From an uncultured Saccharospirillaceae bacterium (lineage in GTDB: Bacteria; Bacteroidota; Bacteroidia; Flavobacteriales_D; CAJJDF01): DNA of 42,784 nt. Location of the stretch: NCBI GenBank assembly GCA_950054195.1, contig CATLPG010000023.1, positions 1-42,784 on the forward strand. The letters are read 5' to 3'. The translations under genes were made by a program, and so were the position numbers. Under the pieces are notes generated by a model. The model searched no databases, was not told the DNA's origin, and was given only the letters and a program-made list of their open reading frames with translations. Positions 9,898 to 18,421 of this stretch are shown in pieces (position 1 is the first letter of the stretch; each line of letters starts with the position of its first letter).

Positions 9898-10791
9898 TTA
9901 CTTCTCTTTTGGATGGAACTTTTTATATGCTTCTTTTAAACGTTCAATCGAATTATGGGTATATACTTGAGTTGCTGCTAAGCTTGAATGCCCTAAAACC
10001 TCTTTCACGGTATGAAGCTGTGCTCCATTATTTAATGTATTAGTTGCAAAAGAATGCCGTAATGTATGCGGACTTCTCTTTTGCTCCGTAGATACAACAT
10101 TAATATACTTATTTACCACTCGATAGACAAACTTTGGATACATTTTTTTTCCATTATCAGTTACTAGTAATTCTATGGTTTTAAAATTATTATCACTCTT
10201 TTGTTTTTGGTAATCTAGGATTAGTTGGTAGAGTTCTTGGGTAATAGGCACTAGTCTTTCTTTGTTTCTCTTCCCCAGCACTTTAATGAACTCACTTGAT
10301 ATGTTATTTTCTTTAAGTTCTATCAATTCTGATTGCCTGATACCTGTGCTATACAATAGATTTATTATCAAGTAATCGCGTGTTGTTTGAAACCCAGATT
10401 GATTCTTTTTCATTATTTCCAACAACTGATCTAATTGCTTATTACTGAAAAATGTGGGCAGTTTTTTTTCTGATTTGGGTATTACAATATTTTCAGTATA
10501 ATCTATCGCAACTATTTCGTGTTTTAGCAAAAATTTATAAAATGACTTTAGTGCAGAAATTTTACGATGAATGGTTCTATTACTATTACCTAAATCTTTT
10601 AAAGACACCATCCACCCTCTAATAATACCCGTATTAATCTCTTCTAAATTGTCTAATTCTTTATAAGATGAAACAAACTCATAAAAACTGCTCATATCAT
10701 TATCATATGCTTTAACGGTATGAGCACTCAGCCGCTTTTCTATTTTAGTGTAATTAATAAACTGCTCAATATGCTCTTTTAAAAGTTCCAT
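9898..10791 (-). CDS. Tyrosine recombinase, XerC/XerD-like
   Basis: Site-specific recombinase of the phage-integrase superfamily, 297 residues. The N-terminal core-binding domain (about 5-90; SAHTVKAYDNDMSSF) precedes a complete catalytic domain. The active-site set is all present: R152 (STGIRQSEL), K174, H242 and R245 (PHTLRHSFAT), H268 (LGHSS) and the nucleophile Y277 (TQVYTHN). Length and intactness fit a chromosome-dimer-resolving Xer enzyme more than an element integrase. No att site or mobile-element genes are nearby, and a recombinase next to hpf is common in Bacteroidota. XerC versus XerD cannot be settled from this sequence. Confidence 0.9.
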   Translation of the reverse strand: MELLKEHIEQFINYTKIEKRLSAHTVKAYDNDMSSFYEFVSSYKELDNLEEINTGIIRGWMVSLKDLGNSNRTIHRKISALKSFYKFLLKHEIVAIDYTENIVIPKSEKKLPTFFSNKQLDQLLEIMKKNQSGFQTTRDYLIINLLYSTGIRQSELIELKENNISSEFIKVLGKRNKERLVPITQELYQLILDYQKQKSDNNFKTIELLVTDNGKKMYPKFVYRVVNKYINVVSTEQKRSPHTLRHSFATNTLNNGAQLHTVKEVLGHSSLAATQVYTHNSIERLKEAYKKFHPKEK

Positions 10792-10900
10792 ATCTTTTAA
10801 ACGAATAGTTGGATAAAAAGTTATATTTTTTTTAATTTTTAAAATATACTCCTTTACAATAATCTATTAGAGGTTAGTACCAGGTAGCATCAAACAAAAA

Positions 10901-10927
10901 AGGCAGTCTAAAATTTTTAGACTGCCT
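10901..10927 (-). terminator. Intrinsic terminator of dnaK
   Basis: Arms AGGCAGTCTAAAA (10901-10913) and TTTTAGACTGCCT (10915-10927) form a long perfect stem with a minimal loop. On the minus strand a TTTTTTG run follows. It lies 25 bp after the dnaK stop. Confidence 0.88.
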
Positions 10928-10951
10928 TTGCACATTTCAACAATGTATAGT

Positions 10952-12862
10952 TTATTTATCTTCTGTAACTTCTTCGAAGTCAACATCAGTTACTTCTTCA
11001 TCTTCTGTATTGGAAGAATTACTTTCAGCAGATGCACCTTCATTAGCATTACCAGCTTCTTGTTGTGCTTGATACATTTCTTGTGATGCTGCTTGAAAAA
11101 CTGTGTTAAGCTTTTCCATAGCGGTATCAATGTTTGAAATATTTTTAGCTTCAAAAGCTGTTTTTAATTCAGCTAAAGCATCTTCAATTGGTTGCTTTTT
11201 ATCTGCTGGAATTTTATCTCCATACTCTTTCAGTTGCTTTTCCGTTTGGAAAATTAAGCTATCTGCTTGATTAAGCTTCTCTATTTCTTCTTTTTTCTTA
11301 TTGTCAGCATCTGCATTTGCCTCTGCTTCTTGCTTCATTCTTTCAATTTCTTGCTCACTTAATCCTGAAGAAGCTTCTATTCTGATATTTTGCTCTTTAC
11401 CTGTAGCTTTATCTTTAGCTGATACTTGAATGATACCATTTGCATCAATATCAAAAGTTACTTCAATTTGAGGAACTCCTCTAGGTGCTGGCGGAATATC
11501 CGTTAATTGGAATCTTCCAATGGTACGGTTATCTGCTGCCATTGGTCTTTCACCTTGAAGCACATGAATATCTACAGCTGGTTGATTATCTGCTGCAGTA
11601 GAAAATACTTGAGATTTTTTTGTTGGGATTGTTGTGTTAGCCTCAATAAGCTTTGTAAACACACCTCCCATTGTTTCAATACCTAAAGAAAGTGGAGTTA
11701 CATCTAGTAAAAGTACGTCTTTAACTTCACCAGTTAACACACCTCCTTGAATAGCTGCACCTACAGCAACAACCTCATCAGGGTTTACACCTTTAGATGG
11801 AGCTTTTCCAAAGAATTTTTCTACAGCTTCTTGAACAGCAGGGATACGCGTTGATCCACCAACTAAAATAATTTCATCGATATCGCCTGTTGATAATCCT
11901 GCACTTTTAAGTGCAGTTTGACAAGGTTCAATTGTTCTTTTTACTAAATCATCAATTAATTGCTCAAATTTTGCTCTGCTCAACGAACGAACCAAGTGTT
12001 TTGGAATTCCATTAACGGGCATAATATATGGCAAGTTAATTTCTGTAGAACTAGAACTAGAAAGTTCAATCTTAGCCTTTTCAGCAGCTTCTTTCAATCG
12101 TTGAAGTGCCATTGGATCTTCTCTAAGATCAATTCCTTCATCAGATTTAAATTCATCAGCTAACCAATTAATAATTTTCTCATCAACATCATCACCACCT
12201 AGATGCGTATCTCCATCGGTAGATAATACTTCGAATACACCATCTCCTAATTCTAAGATAGATACATCGTGTGTTCCTCCACCAAAGTCGAAAACTACAA
12301 TTTTTTGATCTGAATTTTTCTTGTCCAAACCATAAGCTAAAGCTGCGGCTGTTGGTTCATTAATAATTCTTTTAACGGCTAAACCTGCAATTTCTCCAGC
12401 TTCTTTTGTTGCTTGACGTTGCGCATCATTAAAGTATGCTGGCACAGTAATAACCGCTTCATTTACGGAAGTCCCTAAGTAATCTTCAGCAGTTTTTTTC
12501 ATTTTTTGAAGTACAATTGCTGAAATTTCTTGTGGCGTATATAAACGATCATCTATTTTTACTCTAGGAGTATTGTTATCCCCTTTAACTACTTCATAAG
12601 GTACTCTATCAATTTCTCTTGAGGATTCATCATAGCTACTTCCCATGAATCTTTTGATAGAAAAAATTGTTTTTGTAGGATTAGTGATTGCCTGACGTTT
12701 TGCAGGATCTCCAACTTTTCTTTCTCCTCCCTCTACAAAGGCTACAACAGAAGGTGTTGTTCTTTTCCCTTCATTATTTTGAATAACAACAGGCTCATTC
12801 CCCTCCATTACAGCAACACAAGAGTTTGTTGTACCTAAATCTATTCCTATTATTTTACTCAT
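10952..12862 (-). CDS. dnaK: Chaperone protein DnaK (Hsp70)
   Basis: ATP-dependent Hsp70 chaperone, 636 residues. The nucleotide-binding domain shows [16 protein letters not shown] at the N-terminus, the [17 protein letters not shown] block, [11 protein letters not shown], the [13 protein letters not shown] phosphate loop and [13 protein letters not shown]. The linker ([16 protein letters not shown]) leads into the substrate-binding domain and an acidic tail ([16 protein letters not shown]) typical of bacterial DnaK. It is monocistronic by appearance: a terminator lies downstream, and neither grpE nor dnaJ is adjacent. No CIRCE element is seen upstream, but there is an inverted repeat at 12966-12980. 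Confidence 0.99.
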   Translation of the reverse strand: MSKIIGIDLGTTNSCVAVMEGNEPVVIQNNEGKRTTPSVVAFVEGGERKVGDPAKRQAITNPTKTIFSIKRFMGSSYDESSREIDRVPYEVVKGDNNTPRVKIDDRLYTPQEISAIVLQKMKKTAEDYLGTSVNEAVITVPAYFNDAQRQATKEAGEIAGLAVKRIINEPTAAALAYGLDKKNSDQKIVVFDFGGGTHDVSILELGDGVFEVLSTDGDTHLGGDDVDEKIINWLADEFKSDEGIDLREDPMALQRLKEAAEKAKIELSSSSSTEINLPYIMPVNGIPKHLVRSLSRAKFEQLIDDLVKRTIEPCQTALKSAGLSTGDIDEIILVGGSTRIPAVQEAVEKFFGKAPSKGVNPDEVVAVGAAIQGGVLTGEVKDVLLLDVTPLSLGIETMGGVFTKLIEANTTIPTKKSQVFSTAADNQPAVDIHVLQGERPMAADNRTIGRFQLTDIPPAPRGVPQIEVTFDIDANGIIQVSAKDKATGKEQNIRIEASSGLSEQEIERMKQEAEANADADNKKKEEIEKLNQADSLIFQTEKQLKEYGDKIPADKKQPIEDALAELKTAFEAKNISNIDTAMEKLNTVFQAASQEMYQAQQEAGNANEGASAESNSSNTEDEEVTDVDFEEVTEDK

Positions 12863-12965
12863 TTTTTATTTATTTTAAAATTAGTTTTTGATTTCAATAG
12901 TAATATCTCAAGTTCTATGCCATTAGCAATTTTATGACATTTACTGAAAAACCTTTACTTTTTTC

Positions 12966-12989
12966 ATGACAGATCGTCATTTTGGCAGA
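12966..12989. promoter_or_regulatory. Inverted repeat upstream of dnaK, candidate operator
   Basis: ATGAC-N5-GTCAT at 12966-12980, running into TTTGGCAGA, about 105 bp upstream of the dnaK start. No TAnnTTTG -7 element is found in this 211-bp gap on the minus strand, and the CIRCE sequence of HrcA regulons is absent. The gene may rely on another sigma factor or a regulator binding here; this is inference. Confidence 0.35.
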
Positions 12990-13073
12990 ATAACACAGGA
13001 TATTGTATTAATAGGTGTTGGACTGTTAAATTTGGCTAAACCCTAACGAGGAAACCGATAACTTAAGTATTAA

Positions 13074-14738
13074 CTAATAACCTAACTTAAATTCAATTCT
13101 GCGGTTTTCGAGGTGCATTTCATCAGGACAATCAACTCCATTGGAGCATTTATTTAAGAGTTCTTTTTCCCCTTTTCCTTCTGGTTTAATTTTTTCTCTG
13201 GGAATTCCTTTTGACACTAAGTATTCCATACAAGATTTGGCTCTACGTTCTGATAATTTAAGATTGTATGTGTCTGAGCCTCTAGAATCTGTATGTGCTT
13301 CCAGATAGACCATTTTGCCATCTATGGCATTAAAATATTCTACTATAAAATCGAGTTTTCTAGCTGAGTAAGGATAGATTTCGGCTGAATTTAGTGCGAA
13401 ATGTATATTTTTTAGACGTACGTTAACTGTACGATCTTTTTCATTTCGAACAATTGTCATCTCACTATTATCAACGTCTTTTTTTCTTTCAAAAGAGAAA
13501 ACTCCAATATCATTTTGAGGCAAGCTTATATCTGCATTTGGCATATCAACTTTGAAAGACTCTTCAACCAAATCCTGAGTTATGTTTTTTTCTAAAAGAA
13601 ACTCTTTCGTACTATCTCCTTTCGAAAAAATCAATTTATAGTCTTGTCCTTTGGAAAGACCATAGAAATTTACTTTACCATTGAGATTTGTAAAATCTTC
13701 AGAAATTAAGTTTCCTTTATTATCATATAATTGAATGTAGGCACTATCTATCATCTGATCAAATTGATTCATAAACTCAGCCGAGAGGGCATATTTTTTT
13801 TCAATTTTAATTTCATCCATCTTAAATTGATAGATATCATCATTTTCTGGGAAAAGATTATTTCTATTACTCGTTACATATCCAACATACTTGCCTGCTG
13901 AATCTTCAAAGCAAAAACCAAAATCATCAGCTTTAGAATTAATTCCTATAGGCATTGGTTTAGGATCAGTTAGTAATATTTCATATTCGGAAATGTAATA
14001 TACATCTAAGTCATTACCTTTTTTACCTCTTCTTTTTGTTGTTGAAAAAAACAAGATAGTGTCTTTAGCATATGGGAATAACTCTTCTCCATCAGTATTT
14101 ACTCTTCTTCCTAAGTTTACAGGTTCTAACCATGAGCCATCTTTTAACTTTTGAGAATAATAAAGATCGCTTCCCCCTTTTCCACCTCTACGTGTAGAAG
14201 CAAAATATAACCGTTTAGTTACGTGAGAATAACTAGCATGACCAAACGAATATGATGGATCATTGAAAGGAAACTCTTTTATATTCTTGATTTTTCCTTT
14301 TCCATCATAGGTACCTTCAACAATTCTTAGTCTGTTTTCATCAATATGATTATTTTCTGCTTGATCTTTATACCCTTCTTTAGTAAAAGCGTTGATAGTC
14401 AAAAAAATCTTATCATTTTTTGTATCCATAAAAGCTGGTCCCTCGTGATAATGTGAAACACCTTTTATAATTTTTGATATGGACTCACTTTTATTAAAAC
14501 TTCTTTTTTTGTTTACTTTCTCAATTTTTATTCGATGGAAATCATAATATTTACTAAGTCTTTGATAGAATCTTTTTGTTCTGTAAAAATAGAGATAACC
14601 ATGCGCTACATCAGAAGATATCTCAGAAAGATTAGTATTTAAGTTAATTTTATCTACGATTACGGTATCCTGTGTTTGAGAAAGGACAACATTAAATTCA
14701 ATGATGAATAACAAAAAGATTAGCCAGATTCTTGTCAT
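13074..14738 (-). CDS. OmpA-family outer-membrane protein with PD40 propeller repeats
   Basis: Predicted periplasmic, outer-membrane-associated protein of 554 residues. It has a signal peptide (MTRIWLIFLLFIIEFNVVLSQ), PD40/WD40-like propeller repeats (HEGPAFMDTKNDKIFLT, SFGHASYSHVTKRLYFASTRRGGKGGSDLYYS, ELFPYAKDTILFFST; about 90-310), a carboxypeptidase-like Ig domain (about 320-400) and a C-terminal OmpA peptidoglycan-binding domain (LEAHTDSRGSDTYNLKLSERRAKSCMEYL). The layout resembles PorE of the T9SS but lacks the N-terminal TPR repeats. Its ATG shares one base with the stop of the PorP/SprF-like gene (TAATG), so translation is probably coupled. A role anchoring the PorP/SprF partner to peptidoglycan is inferred. 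Confidence 0.85.
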   Translation of the reverse strand: MTRIWLIFLLFIIEFNVVLSQTQDTVIVDKINLNTNLSEISSDVAHGYLYFYRTKRFYQRLSKYYDFHRIKIEKVNKKRSFNKSESISKIIKGVSHYHEGPAFMDTKNDKIFLTINAFTKEGYKDQAENNHIDENRLRIVEGTYDGKGKIKNIKEFPFNDPSYSFGHASYSHVTKRLYFASTRRGGKGGSDLYYSQKLKDGSWLEPVNLGRRVNTDGEELFPYAKDTILFFSTTKRRGKKGNDLDVYYISEYEILLTDPKPMPIGINSKADDFGFCFEDSAGKYVGYVTSNRNNLFPENDDIYQFKMDEIKIEKKYALSAEFMNQFDQMIDSAYIQLYDNKGNLISEDFTNLNGKVNFYGLSKGQDYKLIFSKGDSTKEFLLEKNITQDLVEESFKVDMPNADISLPQNDIGVFSFERKKDVDNSEMTIVRNEKDRTVNVRLKNIHFALNSAEIYPYSARKLDFIVEYFNAIDGKMVYLEAHTDSRGSDTYNLKLSERRAKSCMEYLVSKGIPREKIKPEGKGEKELLNKCSNGVDCPDEMHLENRRIEFKLGY

Positions 14739-15787
14739 TAAAATGCTTTTAATGTTTTAGGAGTTGCTACAGGGTCATTAGTAAATAATCCATTATATGA
14801 TAAGGAGATTTCAAAACCACCTCTATACCTTGTAGCGGCAGCCAGGGGTGATATATTTATGTCATAACTCAGACCTAATGAATAAGCTCCTTTATAAAGT
14901 ACTTTACTCATAATAACGATAGCATCTCCCCAACGATATAACGCACCTAAATAAATATTTAAATTTCTGTAAAAACCAGTGTATTGAGAAACCATTCCAA
15001 AGTCTCTTCTTAAAAGAAAACCTGTATTTACTTCCTTTGCAGTTCTTTGTAAAGTTGCAAAACCTAATGCGTGACCACCCCAGTTTCCATTTCTACTAAA
15101 ATTAAATTCTTTATTTCCATGAAATGCAAACTTTAAGGGTATTACATCATAGCCTCCTTGGGGTAAAAGTACCATCCCAACTTCTGGACGTAAGAAATGA
15201 TACACTGAAAACCCTAACTCTAATGGGTAACCGTTAATGTCGAACTTTCTGTATAGTAATCCTCCTGAGATATCTGGAGCTTTTTTACTTAAAAATGTAA
15301 AGCTTTCTATAGTAGGTAATCCTTCATCAAATTCTTGACCATCCCATTGTGTTGCCCACAATAATTGGAGATAATTTGCAGACATATCCATATAACTAAA
15401 ACCGACTCCTAAAGTCAAATCACTCTCGCTTGTTAGGTATACCGTTTGAGAAATATCTAAATCAATACGTGTTGTTTTTGTTTTTGAAGTTCCTGCAATA
15501 TCTTGAAAAAAGTTTAATCCAATACCTGTAGACTTTAGTCCTTTACTATTTTTTAATAGCGTACAATCAAACGAGGCTGCATAAGTTTTATAGGAGTTTT
15601 TAATTACAGCCCATTGCTCCTTAAAATTCATTACAAAACGATAATCTCCACTATACATACCAGCATAGGCTGGATTTAATGTTAATGGTGATTCATTAAA
15701 CTGTGAAAAATGAATATCCTGTGATCTTCCTTGGTTTAGAAAGAATACTACAACCAATATTATCGCTATTTTATATCTCACTCTCAA
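14738..15787 (-). CDS. PorP/SprF-family type IX secretion outer-membrane protein
   Basis: Outer-membrane beta-barrel of the PorP/SprF family, 349 residues. The family N-terminus is clear after a signal peptide: SQDIHFSQFNESPLTLNPAYAGMYSGDYRF. Amphipathic strands follow (ALGFATLQRT, NIYLGALYRWGDAIVIMSKV, YSLGLSYDI), ending GGFEISLSYNGLF. SprF-like proteins are needed in Flavobacterium johnsoniae for secretion and surface attachment of type B-sorted cargo, and here the gene directly follows such a cargo gene. The start must be non-ATG: TTG at 15787 is 1 base after the upstream stop, with GTG two codons later as an alternative. Either keeps the signal peptide. Confidence 0.88.
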   Translation of the reverse strand: MRVRYKIAIILVVVFFLNQGRSQDIHFSQFNESPLTLNPAYAGMYSGDYRFVMNFKEQWAVIKNSYKTYAASFDCTLLKNSKGLKSTGIGLNFFQDIAGTSKTKTTRIDLDISQTVYLTSESDLTLGVGFSYMDMSANYLQLLWATQWDGQEFDEGLPTIESFTFLSKKAPDISGGLLYRKFDINGYPLELGFSVYHFLRPEVGMVLLPQGGYDVIPLKFAFHGNKEFNFSRNGNWGGHALGFATLQRTAKEVNTGFLLRRDFGMVSQYTGFYRNLNIYLGALYRWGDAIVIMSKVLYKGAYSLGLSYDINISPLAAATRYRGGFEISLSYNGLFTNDPVATPKTLKAF

Positions 15788-15788
15788 T

Positions 15789-17072
15789 CTATCTAACTAA
15801 TGTAATATCTCCACTTTGTTCTAAAATTTGGTTGTCTACCAACCCTGCTTTAAGATAAAAAACGTAGACTCCAGGTTGGGCATCACTTCCTCTAAATTTT
15901 CCATTCCAACCAATATTTTGATCTTTTGTTTCAAACACTTTTTCGCCCCATCTATTATAAACTATAAATTCTAATTCTTCAATTTCTGTACCTAATACGA
16001 AAAGTTCATCATTTATACCATCATTATTTGGAGAGAAAATTTGAGGAACTCTAGCTGTTATCTTATCCCTAACAGCTAGGGCATAAACATCGTTACCAAA
16101 GTTTGAAATAGTATTTCTCATGAATCGTTCTGGATTACCTATACTTGGTCTGCCAGTATTAAAGTTAACAGCAAAATCATCTCTTTCCCATTGAGGGATT
16201 GAATTTTCCCAAACAGCCATTATATTAAATTCATACGGGTAAATTTCATCAGCTCCAAAATAGAAAACATCAGCCAACGCTTCACTTGTTCCACTAAATC
16301 TTGCTATGTGGTGATAAAAAGCATCGTTTACTCCATACAGCTGAGGACCTATATCTGATCTATTAAATGGACCAAATGAGCCAGTAAAAGATGTATCTAA
16401 ATTATTTTCTAGGTCTGGGTTTCTATCTGCAAGTCTAACAGCAAAAACAGATGCATCAGAAGTAGTTGGTGTTAATTCAACAGCTCTATATGTATTTGTT
16501 AGATTAATACTACCAACGGGAAACATGTAAGCTGCTGTTCTATTAGTTGATCGTGCAAAGTAACCTCCTACAGTATCTCCTGAAACAAAACCACCATTCC
16601 ATGATAAAGCACTTGGTTCTGGATTTTGAAGGTGTAAGATATTTTTATTTAGAGCTAACTCAGCATCATTGAGATCAAGGACACCATCAACATTAGCGTC
16701 AATAAACATTTCTTTCATCATTGGATTGAACAACTGAAGGCTGTGAAAATCTGTTACATTTGTACCTGCAATTCTTTGATATCTTCCAGTCATCCTAACG
16801 ATTCCAGAATCTTGATCCCAAAAAGTGGGATTTGTATTACTATCTAACCAATCACCGTCTAGAGCAATTACTCCTCTATTATCACATAGGGCAAAATTTT
16901 TATGGACAACATGGGCTGATCCTTGGTCGCCTCTAACATATATACTATCAGAAGAGTTAACATAAACTACTGAACCAGAATTAAACCAGCCAATATCGTC
17001 TTGCGCGAAAACGGAAGTAGTAATTAATACAATAATTACAGAAAATATATGTAATGTTTTAATACTCATCAA
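15789..17072 (-). CDS. Secreted protein with T9SS type B (gliding-motility-associated) C-terminal domain
   Basis: Predicted cell-surface or secreted protein of 427 residues with a signal peptide (MMSIKTLHIFSVIIVLITTSVFAQ). Its last 85 or so residues are a type B sorting domain: PQIFSPNNDGINDELFV, IYNRWGEKVFETKD, WNGKFRGSDAQPGVYVFYLKA, ending ITLVR. The body matches no family I recognise. A short acidic motif near residue 130 (DANVDGVLDLNDAEL) resembles a calcium-binding EF-hand/dockerin loop. It is the first gene of a tight three-gene run with a PorP/SprF-like protein and an OmpA/PD40 protein, so it is probably the dedicated cargo of that pair. Confidence 0.85.
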   Translation of the reverse strand: MMSIKTLHIFSVIIVLITTSVFAQDDIGWFNSGSVVYVNSSDSIYVRGDQGSAHVVHKNFALCDNRGVIALDGDWLDSNTNPTFWDQDSGIVRMTGRYQRIAGTNVTDFHSLQLFNPMMKEMFIDANVDGVLDLNDAELALNKNILHLQNPEPSALSWNGGFVSGDTVGGYFARSTNRTAAYMFPVGSINLTNTYRAVELTPTTSDASVFAVRLADRNPDLENNLDTSFTGSFGPFNRSDIGPQLYGVNDAFYHHIARFSGTSEALADVFYFGADEIYPYEFNIMAVWENSIPQWERDDFAVNFNTGRPSIGNPERFMRNTISNFGNDVYALAVRDKITARVPQIFSPNNDGINDELFVLGTEIEELEFIVYNRWGEKVFETKDQNIGWNGKFRGSDAQPGVYVFYLKAGLVDNQILEQSGDITLVR

Positions 17073-17124
17073 CTATATAACGTACCAATATATGAAAAGA
17101 TGTCTTTCATGTATACGAAAAAAC

Positions 17125-18303
17125 TTAATTTAAGTTTTCTATAACAATTGCGGAAGCTCCTCCTCCTCCATTACAAATACCTGCGGCTCCTAATTTACCA
17201 TTGTTTTGTTTAAGAACGTTAATAAGTGTAACAATAATTCTCGAACCAGAATTTCCTAGTGGGTGACCAAGTGAAACAGCACCACCATTGACGTCTACTT
17301 TTGCTGGATCTAATCCTAATTTTTGAATATTTGCTAAACCTACCACGGAAAATGCTTGATTTAACTCCCAATAATCAATGTTATCATTTGAGAGCCCTGC
17401 CTTTTTTAGTGCTTTCGGTAAAGCTTTAGACGGAGCTGTAGTAAACCATTCTGGCTCTTGAGCTGCGTCAGCATAAGAAACAATTTTAGCAATTGGTTTT
17501 AAACCTAATTCATCCACTTTTTTCTTACTAGCCAGAATAAGTGCAGAAGCTCCATCGTTCAATGTTGAAGCATTAGCTGCTGTTACGGTTCCTTCTTTTT
17601 GGAACACTGGTCTTAGGTTAGGTATTTTATCTAGGTTAACTCTTTTGTATTCTTCATCCTCTAAGACTATAATTGAATCTCCTTTACGTTGAGGCACTTC
17701 TACAGGTATAACTTCATTTTCAAATTTCCCTTCTTCCCAAGCCTTAGCGGATCTTTTATAAGATTCAATAGCGAAATCATCTTGCTCTTCTCGAGAAATA
17801 CCGCAATCTTTTGCGCATAGTTCTGCTGCATTCCCCATGTGATAATCATTATAAACATCTGTTAAGCCATCTTTGATCAATCCATCTACTAATTTAGTAT
17901 CACCAAGCTTCACTCCATTTCTTGCATTCATGTAATGAGGCACAAGACTCATGTTTTCCATCCCTCCAGCTACAACGATATCATTATCTCCAAGCATAAT
18001 CGTTTGAGCAGCGAGTGAAACAGCTTTCATTCCAGAAGCACAAACTTTGTTTATTGTAGTGGCTGGAACATTATTCCCAATTCCAGCGAATTTAGCTGCT
18101 TGTCGTGCTGGTGCTTGCCCCATACCAGCTTGGAGAACATTTCCCATAAAAACTTCATCAATTTGATCTAAAGGAATTGATGCTTTTTTAATAGCTCCTT
18201 TAATAGCTGCTGCACCTAATTTAGGAGCAGGCACAGTTGATAAAGCACCTCCAAAACTACCCATTGGAGTTCTAACAGCTGATATAATATATACTTCGTT
18301 CAT
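17125..18303 (-). CDS. Acetyl-CoA C-acetyltransferase (thiolase)
   Basis: Thiolase that condenses or cleaves acetyl-CoA/acetoacetyl-CoA (or longer 3-ketoacyl-CoA). The 392 residues hold the complete catalytic set: C88 (INKVCASGMKAV), H347 (GHPLGNSGSR) and C377 (GICNGGGGASA). The pattern resembles biosynthetic-type acetoacetyl-CoA thiolases, but specificity cannot be read from sequence. It stands alone among envelope genes: 52 bp from the type B cargo gene and 118 bp from the upstream terminator. In Bacteroidota this enzyme often serves fatty-acid or branched-chain degradation. Confidence 0.93.
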   Translation of the reverse strand: MNEVYIISAVRTPMGSFGGALSTVPAPKLGAAAIKGAIKKASIPLDQIDEVFMGNVLQAGMGQAPARQAAKFAGIGNNVPATTINKVCASGMKAVSLAAQTIMLGDNDIVVAGGMENMSLVPHYMNARNGVKLGDTKLVDGLIKDGLTDVYNDYHMGNAAELCAKDCGISREEQDDFAIESYKRSAKAWEEGKFENEVIPVEVPQRKGDSIIVLEDEEYKRVNLDKIPNLRPVFQKEGTVTAANASTLNDGASALILASKKKVDELGLKPIAKIVSYADAAQEPEWFTTAPSKALPKALKKAGLSNDNIDYWELNQAFSVVGLANIQKLGLDPAKVDVNGGAVSLGHPLGNSGSRIIVTLINVLKQNNGKLGAAGICNGGGGASAIVIENLN

Positions 18304-18367
18304 ATGTTATTCAATTTAATTTAAAAATAAGTATAAATAGACAATAACGAAAGTTATTAACAATAAA

Positions 18368-18396
18368 AAGCCTTTGTTGATAAGTAACAAAGGCTT
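18368..18396 (-). terminator. Intrinsic terminator after the PorE-like gene
   Basis: Perfect 11-bp arms AAGCCTTTGTT (18368-18378) and AACAAAGGCTT (18386-18396) around a 7-nt loop. On the minus strand the stem is followed by TTTTATTG. It lies 25 bp after the stop of the PorE-like gene and separates it from the thiolase. Confidence 0.85.
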
Positions 18397-18421
18397 AACG
18401 TATTAAAATTATATACTGGAT

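Noticed and set aside
9898-10791. Tyrosine recombinase as the integrase of a genomic island inserted at the tRNA cluster
   Set aside because: Full-length Xer-like protein with a housekeeping neighbour (hpf), no duplicated tRNA 3' end or att repeat, and the adjacent genes keep the standard order.
17073-17124. Short hairpin ATGAAAAGATGTCTTTCAT between the thiolase and the type B cargo gene as a terminator
   Set aside because: The pairing is short and mismatched, with no T-run on the transcribed strand.
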